Positions 35,432 to 44,323 of a stretch of 64,000 bases of DNA are shown in pieces. Position numbers and translations under genes: made by a program. The notes beneath the pieces are model-generated. The model searched no databases and was not told the DNA's origin. It was given only the letters and a program-made list of their open reading frames with translations. The DNA is from Hofstenia miamia (taxonomy: Eukaryota; Xenacoelomorpha; Acoela; Hofsteniidae): positions 329,442 to 393,441 of the forward strand of contig CABFPE010000079.1 in NCBI GenBank assembly GCA_900660155.1. Reading direction: 5' to 3'. The first letter of the stretch is position 1. Each line of letters opens with the position of its first letter.

Positions 35432-37500
35432 TTATTTACAAAATTAATTACTGTTTTGGCTTGTCAATGTGTGCATCTTTAGTATAAGAAAACTCTAAAA
35501 ATACCAAAAGATTGTTGCAAACACAATCTTTGTGAGGGATGCTGTACTGAAAACACAATTTTCCACAAAATCCTTTTCGATGAAACTTCACTTGCGTCAT
35601 TTGAATTTGTGAAACTATATTTACACATTATTCATTAGAATTTAATACTTGTTACTTGTAGTTTGAACAATGAAAATTATTCAGGAAAACACGCTAAGTA
35701 TTGATATTGACGAATATTGAAAGGAAATGTTAGTTACTAAAAGTTTCTCAGTTTAAGCAAAGCCAAAACATTTTCCAAATGGTCATTTAGTGTTTATCCC
35801 CAAAACAACTTGTGGTTTTGAAAATTACAAAGCGTTTTCCCACACTTTCCAATTCATTTGGAAATTTGAAAAACGTGAGTCATGGAATATTTTTTGGAGA
35901 ATGTGGTGGAGCGTAATTTGTAATATGGCGTATTGCTCTGGCTGAAAAGATTAAATATTTTTGCTTGAAAATTCCAATTTTTAAAGGATTCACATACACT
36001 TTATAGCTAATGTCCATGTAATTCTAAGATTTAGCTTATGGAAACAACAGAACTTTAAAAGTTTCTTTATATATTATTTAGATAGATTGCACAAAATCAG
36101 AGGATGAACGTCTGAAGGCAACGTTGTTGGAGAATTCTTGCCAAGGCGCACATTAATAGCGACGGGATTAAGCGTGACCTTAAGACCCACGTGAATGGAG
36201 TGACATTGCCTATACTGTGGTGCCTTCATATTTTGCATATTTTTAATAGGTCATGCTTTTAAAATTTTTTAAAGAAATCATAAAAATAAAGTCAAAGAAA
36301 CTCAACAAGAGCTCGCTTACGCATTGCTATATAGTTTTAACTGATTTCGGGTTTTTAAAAAGCTCGCAACTAGATGACAGTATTTGCCGGTATTTGAATA
36401 TCAGTTCGGAACATTACACGTTTTGAAAAAATCTCGGGGATTCGGAACGCAGGATATCAATAAATGAAATTTATGGTTTATAAACAATTATTGCAAATCA
36501 AATTATATTATTTGCAACACTGATATAACTGAAACACATTCAACGTACTTTATGATCATAATTAGCTTAAGAAATGGAACCGGCTCCGGCCTTTTAACAG
36601 TTTGGTAATTTCCAAAAATGACACAGCTAATTTGACTGGTTGTTCTAGATTTATCTGATCTACGGGAAATACTTTACATAGGTTGAGAGTTAATTTTAGG
36701 GAAATCTAAATCTAAGCAGGACACAGTATTGCAACTAGTATAATATCTAAATCTATCTCTCTGCTCTCTCATAAATTTTGCAATACAAATTGAGTAGTTC
36801 CGCATTCTGAATGTGGATTTTTACTCCCAGTTTTTGTGGAACTATCCAATAATATTAACCTCATGAACATAAGAAAGTTTGAACGTTTTTTTTTCCTATT
36901 ATTGGAAAGGAATTTAAAAACAAATAGGAAAGATTTCCTGTTGCAAACATGTATAACGCAAATGGCTGTCGAGACGTTTGACACATCCTGCATAGTTTTA
37001 TTTCCACCAGGGGTTAATATCAAAATTCAGTTGCTGAACCAAATAAAGGAATTCAAATTATTTCACTTTTTCACTTATACTATCACATTACACGTTATAA
37101 TTTCTTCTGCACCAAAAATTGTACCGTTTGTATAGCAGCTGAAACAAAATCAAACATGAAAAAGAAAATCTATTTGAATTTAGTAAGTGCGCCCGGCCGT
37201 GTCTCATCAGGCTCACTCGCAACCCCGTACCTCATCAAGACAGGGCGTGGTCTAGCCCGCAAAACACTAATATGATATTAAATTGAGAGGATCCACAATG
37301 AATTTTGTACTAGAGGCCAAACCATACAGCGACGTCATTTCTACCCGGCTGGATCGTAAAATATTGCTTCAGGCACTTGATGGAATTTTGCGGAAATCTT
37401 TAGCCTTGAAATTTATTGATAGTCCTTTTTCAACAATACTTTAGAAAATTAAACTTCTGTAGCAAATGTGAAGTAAATGCAAAATAACAAAAGAACAGAA
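35432..37500. other. Intergenic, nothing recognised
   Basis: A GC-rich patch at 37186-37260 stands out in composition, but I could not assign it. No gene seen. Confidence 0.4.
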
Positions 37501-38168
37501 AAGTTTCAATTCTTAAAATTTGTTATATTCGGCCCATAGTTTCTAGAATTCTATTTAGTTAGTTTTACTTACTTGATTCCAAACTTCTATATTCTACACA
37601 AGTGGGTGATGACGACTATATGTCTGACCGATCTACTGCAGTGTCAAAAGCAAAACTACTTTTTACACAGCAAGCATTTCGGAGTCTCCCTCACAACAGT
37701 AAGACATCCATAGCTCCGAATAAGGAGATTGCAACACCGCTTATCCAACTGCCATGAAGGAGACTTTAAATTGTTCTTTATGTCATTGCGATTTTGTGAG
37801 CGAGCCCACGCAATGTCTTCTTCCCTCCTTATCACTGATTCGATGAAAGCGGCTGTCCATTCCGGGTTATGCTGACAAACCGACGTTGAAGCGCCCGAGT
37901 GAATCGTGTGCTCTTAGCGTCAGAACCGGAATGCATTGAAACTATGGAATTTTGGGTGAGCTTATATTCACGAAAAGAGCAAACATTTAAATATTGACAA
38001 ATAGTTGTGCGGATGCTTTTTATTGACACAAGTTCGATGTTGTGTGAAAGGCGAGTAGAAAACAATGGATGTTCAAAATTTTAGCACTTTTCAATCAATT
38101 CTGAAAACTCATTTTTTAAAACTAGGCATTTAAAATGAACCCTATCATATATATATATATATATATAT
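37501..38168 (+). repeat. Hairpin-bearing repeat family, copy B
   Basis: About 670 bp, highly similar to 62204-62915 and more distantly to 34815-35275. It starts AAGTTTCAATTCTTAAAATT and ends in an (AT)n tract, like its close copy. The hairpin arms are AGTCTCC (37683-37689) and GGAGACT (37759-37765), perfectly complementary, with an apical CTCC-GAATA-AGGAG. It contains a compositionally distinct block with several CG dinucleotides (about 37830-37930). No ORF of note. The close similarity of copies B and C, against divergent flanks, shows recent dispersal. Confidence 0.65.
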
Positions 38169-38821
38169 GTCTTGACACCAAAATATAGACCATAACTTAA
38201 ACACTGTCACAATTGAGGCAATAGATTCAATGTAAACTATCTAAAGGTATTTGAAAGTGATTTAGTGGAAATCCCCGTGCAGTCAAAAGAGAACAAGCTG
38301 GATTTGAATAAATCTATATTAAGATATAATCAGGTCATGAAAGATATGTCAATGAGAAATTCATATATTGAAGTAATTGAACCTTTCAAGCATTTTACTT
38401 GAATGACTCCAACAACAATTAGTATGGAACTTCTGGCAAGATATTGAATCCATCTATCATACAAGCGCCTTGCTCATGTAATAAAAAGAATAAAGAATTT
38501 CTTTGGTTATTATGATGCTCCTATGAAAACTAAAAACTCACGCAATCCCATACAGCACCATGAACAGCAGCAAGCCTAATTTCAGAAGAATGCTTACAAA
38601 ATATGATTACAACTATGCAAGCCTTCAGCATACGTACAAGGACGTTTTGTCTATGAAACCAAATATGTTTGACCATCAAAGCACTCAATTTCCCGTCCCG
38701 GTAACAACAAATGAAAGTCTATACACACTTGAAAGGAAACTTTTTGTACTTATTAATGAAAATTAACTATTGATACATTGTTAGTAGTATATATTCTTGC
38801 GCTTTAGTGTTTTCTTAGCAT
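38169..38821. other. Intergenic with weak coding-like fragments
   Basis: Short frames such as the 68-codon one at 38560-38766 look compositionally less biased than the surroundings, but stops and frame changes prevent assignment. Possibly a decayed gene or transposon. Confidence 0.25.
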
Positions 38822-38823
38822 TA

Positions 38824-40236
38824 AAGATATGGCCAAAAGTTTAAGGACAGTAACAAAAAATACATGAAAAAGTGACTATTTAAAATTAACAAGCTTATTT
38901 TGAGGCAAAGTCTGTCAAAACGTAAAGTCTATTAAAACCAGTTAAAACCAGTATCAAAACCAGTCAAAACCAGTTAAACCAGTTAAGTGTACGTATAAAT
39001 AAAGCTATCTACATATGTACACATTAGTCATTCATTTAGCGCAGAACAATGGGTAAAGCAAAGCAAATATCACCATCTAATCGCGCTGTAATTATTGCAC
39101 TGCACAAGGAAGGTCTGTCAATTCGTGAGATAGCTGATAGAGGTTACGCAAGCAAGAGTGCAGTAGGTGCAATAATTAAGAGGTTCAATACTGAACACAC
39201 TTCACAAACCAAGAAAAGATCAGGTCGCCCTCGTGTTACATCGCATCGTGAAGATCGAATTTTAGTACGCAAATGTCTTAACAACAGACGTGCCTCCTCA
39301 AAGGAATTAGCCTACGATTTAAGGCAATCAACTGGTTGTGTAGTCAGTGAAAGAACTATCCGTCGTAGATTGCTCTCTGAGGGACTTAAATCATGTAGAC
39401 CAGCCAAGAAACCATTCGTCAACTTTACACAACGTCAACGTCGTTTACGATGGTGCCATGAATTCAAAAACTTTACTACGGAACAATGGCGCAAGGTTAT
39501 ATTTTCTGACGAATCTAACTTTCAGTCATTCAATGTAAGAGGTCAGGTGCGTCGCCGGAGTGGAGAACGCTTTAAACCAGAGTGTTTACAAGCAACGGTT
39601 AAATTTCCTGAATCTGTCATGGTCTGGTCCTGCATGTCCTATCATGGTGTAGGACGACTTTTCATCCTAGAAAAAGGAGCACGCTTTAATTCTGCCCTGT
39701 ACAAACATATTTTGCAAGAACGCATGATTCGATCGGCTGTAGAATGGTACCCAAATGGGGATTACATGTTCCAAGATGATGGAGCTCCATGCCACAGGTC
39801 AAAAGCCACTTTGACACACAAGCAACATCTGCAAATTCCATCTTTTCCATGGTGGCCTGGCCAGTCTCCCGACTTGAACGTTATTGAAAATCTATGGTCT
39901 CGTGTTGATGCACTTGTACAGGAGAGTAAGCCAACGACTCGCAATGATTTAATTGGTGCCATCATCAGAGTATGGAATCATGTCATCACACCTGAACTTC
40001 TTCATAACCTAGTTGATTCCATGCCTAGGCGGATTCAGGCAGTAATTTCTGCAAAGGGATACCCAACAAAATATTAACATTTATAACATTTAATAGTGTG
40101 TACATACTACTCTCTTTATATACTATATCTGTGTAAAATGATATTCTTTTCGAATTAATAAATTTAGTTTCTTTTGGAAATAGAATCATTTTTTCGTGTA
40201 TTTATGTTACTGTCCTTAAACTTTTAGCCATAGCTG
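38824..40236 (+). mobile_element. Full-length Tc1/mariner-type transposon
   Basis: A 1413-bp element flanked by TA target duplications (38822-38823 and 40237-40238). The terminal inverted repeats share TATGGCYAAAAGTTTAAGGA and continue with ACAGTAAC; the outermost few bases differ (AAGA left, CAGC right). Similarity continues imperfectly for about 20 bp more. Inside the left end (38933-38988) are tandem AAACCAGT-type repeats. The single uninterrupted ORF (39049-40077) encodes the transposase. An unbroken gene between recognisable ends indicates a young and possibly active copy. It lies immediately upstream of a degraded LINE. Confidence 0.92.
39049..40077 (+). CDS. Tc1-like transposase, apparently intact
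   Basis: A 342-residue transposase that would excise and reinsert the element at TA dinucleotides. Residues about 8-50 form the first helix-turn-helix (REIADRGYASKSAVGAI), followed by a GRPR AT-hook-like linker, a second DNA-binding domain with arginine-rich RTIRRRLL, and the DDE catalytic core. The catalytic residues read as FSDESNF (first D), QDDGAPCH (second D) and PDLNVIENLW (E). Between the second aspartate of the QDDG motif and the glutamate there are 35 residues, where classical Tc1 has 34 (36 if counted from the first D of that pair). Length equals the usual 340 or so. No stops or frameshifts. It begins at the ATG after the left terminal region. Confidence 0.95.
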   Translation: MGKAKQISPSNRAVIIALHKEGLSIREIADRGYASKSAVGAIIKRFNTEHTSQTKKRSGRPRVTSHREDRILVRKCLNNRRASSKELAYDLRQSTGCVVSERTIRRRLLSEGLKSCRPAKKPFVNFTQRQRRLRWCHEFKNFTTEQWRKVIFSDESNFQSFNVRGQVRRRSGERFKPECLQATVKFPESVMVWSCMSYHGVGRLFILEKGARFNSALYKHILQERMIRSAVEWYPNGDYMFQDDGAPCHRSKATLTHKQHLQIPSFPWWPGQSPDLNVIENLWSRVDALVQESKPTTRNDLIGAIIRVWNHVITPELLHNLVDSMPRRIQAVISAKGYPTKY

Positions 40237-40336
40237 TATTTGTTTATTATATTCTATATATCAAATGCAGTGCCAAAACCGAAAAAGTTGCTGAATATAT
40301 TTATGATATATTGTTAAGTGCTTTGCTTTCCCATGC

Positions 40337-43060
40337 GTGCATTGCCACCTTGCTTTATTGTGTACGCATATTATTACTTATGCTAATCCTGGCCCCAAAA
40401 ATGTTTCTAAATTATTTGAAATTACAAACAATTTTAAAAATAATTTGAAGTTTATCTATTTAAATGCTTGCAGCATTAAAAGGCTTAGAAAAATTCTGGA
40501 AATTGCTTCTAAGTTAGACCACAGCACTATCTAAGCAATAACTAAATATTGGCTTGACATACCAGTAACTTCAATCTTTGTAACCCAAGTGTATCAGATT
40601 ATCATATCTTTGTAAAAAACACCATGCTACTTTACCTAAAGGTGGATCAAGATAAGTAAACAATACCAAATCGCCTATGTTAGTAAATGTTAGTTACTGC
40701 CCCAAAAAAGTGCTAAGAAAAGAATTTATGAATTTTAAAATGATGAAACTACAAGAAGTGTGCATAAACCATAGTAACTTTATCATATTTGGTGAGTATA
40801 ATATGAACTATTTTGATGGTGCAATTAGAAGATTTATCACCAAATTGTGCAATGTGTTTGGGTTAGACAATGTAAATAGTCCAACCCCTACCCGATATAG
40901 GATGTTATTTGATTATGCAATAAAAGTCCAAAGACATAGCATTTTTAAAACCATTGCTTCTCTGTTCATAATATCATCTTTCACATAACTAATCAACAGG
41001 TCGTGCCACAATTCAGAAAAATGATCATTTCTAGATCATTTTTTAATTTCTCAGAATTGAAATTTCTAGAACAGCTTTAACACCCCACATGTATATTTAT
41101 ATTCCCGCTAGAAGATCCAAATCATAGGCCACCTTTCTTGCTTTCTCAAAAAGAAGCTCAATTGATAGAGTAGCATCTACGAGGAGGAAGTATGTTCCTC
41201 AGATCAATTAGCACGGTATTTAAAACTGAGCGAAGAATATAAATTATTATATGAAAAAAGGAAAGAGGCTTTAAGCAATCTTAATGCACATCCATCACCC
41301 CGCATGCATGTTGAATATTACAACAAAATCAAGGCTGAATTATCCAAACTAAAGTAACAGCTTCGTACAGACTCCGTAAAAAATCATCTTGAATAAAAGC
41401 AAAGACAAATTGAAGTTTGAGAAAAATTTCCTGCATAGATGCAAAAACAAGGTAACTGACAAAAAGGAGTTATTCATTAATGGTCATATGATATCAGATA
41501 AATCTACCATTGAAATGTTTTTAAATGGTGTTCATCAATGGGGGCTATTCAAGAAATTCTAATTCTTGAATAAATTGAGAAAATTAAAACTTCAAAATGT
41601 GAGTTGCCTAAGTTTTTTGTCCTTGCAAAATTATTATTTATTAAAGAGATGTTTAAGATTTTAGAACAGCTTCCCTATTTGATTGTGCTCACGTCATTGG
41701 CCATACATAGTCATTTTTATGCCAATAAAGTAGGTTATATCTAGTTGACGATTGAAATAAATCAAAATTTCAGTGTTTTTAGAGTTCTTACAGGTAGCTA
41801 CAAAAAACTTTTTCTTCTAAAACACTTAATAATGAACTAATTCAGATTCAGTTTTGCATTGCTAATGACGTCATTTATTTGAAGTGTGTAATGGGCTGAC
41901 ATTTATAACTTTAATATCTCTTGAATGAAGCATAATTTTTTCTTAAGACAAAAAAATTAAGCAAATCATAGTGAAATGTTAATTTTTTGAATTTATTCAA
42001 GAAATAAAATTTCGTGAATAGCCCCCATTTGGGTAAATGTAGTGGACTTAAAATGAAAGTAGCAATCTCATGCAAAGTCAAATCTTATGTTTAATTCAAT
42101 CTCAAATCTCGATCAAAACAAATCACGTGCTTCCTTAGATATCCCAATTTTCATCATTAAGAACGATATCAATGTATTTGGAGATAATCTACTATTTATA
42201 TATAACTAATGCATTCAGAAAAATACGTTTCCTATTGTATTAAAATTAGCTGATGTTTCAATCACGAACCCCTTTGTTAAAGTATCTGAAAAACTTTTAA
42301 TCTACTAAATTCATGATTACATGATCAAGCATAATAGATTATATAAAAAGCAATAACGATTTAGACCAAAATTTTCAACAACTGATGCCCTCATTACGAT
42401 TATAGAAAATAATCTTATAAATTTAGAGGAAAACCTAAGCCACGCCATCGCACTCCTTGATCAGAGCAAAGCGTTTGACAGCATCAACCATTAAATTTTA
42501 TGCGCAAAATCGACAGCATATGGTTTTAATCAAAATTGCCTAACAATGATCAAGAGTTTCAATCTGGACGTAAACAAAGAGTGAAGATAGGGCATGCAAA
42601 ATTCCATACAGTGGGGTTCCACAGGGAACAGTTTTAGGGTAGCTCATGTTTAATTTATATGTTAATGACATGTGCCAGCATATAAAAACAACAACAACTG
42701 AAGTGTATCAATATGCAGATGACACTTGCATTTTTCCCGCAATATTAGCCCGTATACAGCTGCAAGCATTTTAAACAACATTAGGCCTCTTAATACATAA
42801 TTTTATATGATTACATGAACTATAAGCATTGATAAAACACGATTCATGATCTTTTCACCAAATAAAACTAGTCAATTAGCTGAGAACATATAATTAAACA
42901 TTGATAGTAACAACACCAATAAACAATCTTCTGTTCTAACATATCTAGGTGTACAAATCGATAAGAGATTAAATTTTCATGAATTCATTTCCAAACAAAT
43001 GAGAAAGAAATATGCACTCTGGCATTGAATGCATTCATGACATAAGAGCTAACTATATAT
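40337..43060 (+). pseudogene. Degraded LINE (CR1/L2/Rex-like)
   Basis: Fragments in order on the plus strand are a YANPGPKN motif at the start (the NPGP of the region before ORF2 in such elements), an endonuclease start (KFIYLNACSIKRLRK), a second endonuclease piece (NFIIFGEYNMNYFDG), a linker, then reverse transcriptase pieces: AIALLDQSKAFDSINH (motif A region), GVPQGTVLG followed by a stop, VYQYADDTCIF (catalytic YADD), and YLGVQIDKRLNFHEF (thumb region). Many stops and frameshifts show that it is dead. A 487-bp MITE is inserted at 41540. Its family is inferred from motif order and the NPGP start. Confidence 0.8.
41540..42026. mobile_element. MITE nested in the LINE
   Basis: A 487-bp element with inverted ends of about 46 bp. 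The left end is GGGGGCTATTCAAGAAATT and the right end reversed is GGGGGCTATTCACGAAATT; similarity then continues through TTCTTGAATAAATT with about six mismatches overall. It separates the endonuclease-linker and reverse transcriptase parts of the LINE. AT flanks both ends and may be part of a short target duplication. No coding sequence. The insertion post-dates the LINE. Confidence 0.8.
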
Positions 43061-43333
43061 ACGGGCTCTAGAAACTTTGGGATTTACATCCACCGCTCGC
43101 ACTTTCCGATTTTCCATAGTATCAATCGTCGTTTTTGATGCAAAGCCAAACAAATTCATTTTATGCATTAATTTTTACATTGCGCATGTGGAATAGAGTT
43201 CTAATTTCTTATGTATGAGTTTCAAGTTTTTTCTAAAAAAATTTTTTGACATGTATCCAAGCGCCCTCCGCAATAGTATCTAGCGTCCGTATAGATTTTT
43301 TTGTTCCAGCGCCTTTTAGATATTTTATTATTA

Positions 43334-43370
43334 TATATATATATATATATATATCTATAGATTACATATT

Positions 43371-43410
<40 letters not shown>
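43334..43410. repeat. Two AT microsatellites
   Basis: (TA)n tracts at about 43334-43354 and 43375-43410, the second abutting the 3' end of the Penelope-like remnant. Confidence 0.9.
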
Positions 43411-43413
<3 letters not shown>

Positions 43414-44202
43414 TAAAAGGAAAACACATTGAACTTTTCGATTATATTATATAATCATCATCAGGAAATAATTTGCGGCAAAAATATTTTTACCATTTAT
43501 AAACTCCACTAAAATTATAAAATGAAATCTAAAATAAATATAAATACTTAGTTCGATTAATTTATTTATTTAATAACTTTGTTTTATCGATGTTGTTAAT
43601 TTCAATGGCTTCTGCAATTTTTGTATATTTTGTTCTTCTAATGACCTTAAAATTTTCAATGTTGATATTATGAATGTGATTAAAAATTTCTGATGTTAAA
43701 TGGCCATTGATGTGCTCTTTGATTCGCGCATCAAAATGACGGATGGTTTCATCGATGTATGATTCCTTACAATAATCACAAGTATATTTATAAACTAATG
43801 ATGAAGCAAATCCTTTTGTTATTTGATCTTTGTTGCGAATTAAATTTAGTGTTTTGAATGATTGAAAGATTGGAATAATCTTCGTAAATTTTAAAATAGG
43901 ATTAAATGATCGTAGTTTATTTTTCAATTGAATTGTGTTATTTTCAATTAATGGTAATTTCCAATATATGTATTTTTAGTTATTTTATATCTTTATCAGA
44001 TGTTTCATTATTAGTTGCTAATAAACACTGATTTATAATTTTTTTTGTAAGATGATGTGGATATCCATTTTCACGGAACATGTCATATAATTGATCTAAG
44101 GAATTTGTAACTTTCAAATATGATGATGATATTTTGATAATTCTTTGACATAGACATCTGATTGTATTTAACTTATGGTTTGGATGTGTTTTCCTTTTAG
44201 AA
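43411..44202 (-). pseudogene. Penelope-like retroelement remnant (RT end plus GIY-YIG domain)
   Basis: Minus-strand frames give, first, an RT C-terminal piece (LDQLYDMFRENGYPHH, then KIINQCLLATNE) with frame changes, and then an open 121-codon stretch (43562-43927) with LVYKYTCDYCKESYIDET and FDARIKEHING. The second is the GIY-YIG endonuclease of Penelope-like elements, where the usual pattern is YxCxxC...YIGET...R..EH; here YIG is YID. The segment is bracketed by an 18-bp inverted repeat (43411-43428 and 44185-44202, TTCTAAAAGGAAAACACA). A hammerhead-like core lies downstream of the ORF. It is a 5'-truncated, inactive copy. Confidence 0.75.
43420..43475 (-). ncRNA. Hammerhead-ribozyme-like core
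   Basis: On the minus strand CTGATGA (43464-43458) is followed by a perfect 7-bp hairpin (GATTATA, TAA, TATAATC) and then GAAA (43439-43436), the arrangement CUGANGA - stem II - GAAA of the hammerhead core. One extra T precedes stem II. Penelope-like elements are known to carry hammerhead ribozymes in their terminal repeats, and this lies just outside the GIY-YIG ORF. Stems I and III are not convincing by eye, so cleavage activity is doubtful. Confidence 0.45.
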
Positions 44203-44284
44203 TGTACTCATTAAGTAAACTTTCAAAAAATATATATATATAATATTAGCTGATCGTGAATTTAAATACAACTACATTTACATT

Positions 44285-44290
44285 TTTATT
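44285..44290 (-). terminator. AATAAA polyadenylation signal of gene D
   Basis: AATAAA on the minus strand, 34 nt after the gene D stop codon. Confidence 0.5.
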
Positions 44291-44323
44291 GGAACATGTT
44301 TTTAAATATGAAAAAGCGATGCT

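Noticed and set aside
39347..39538. Secondary ORF within the transposase
   Set aside because: Alternative frame of the intact Tc1-like transposase.
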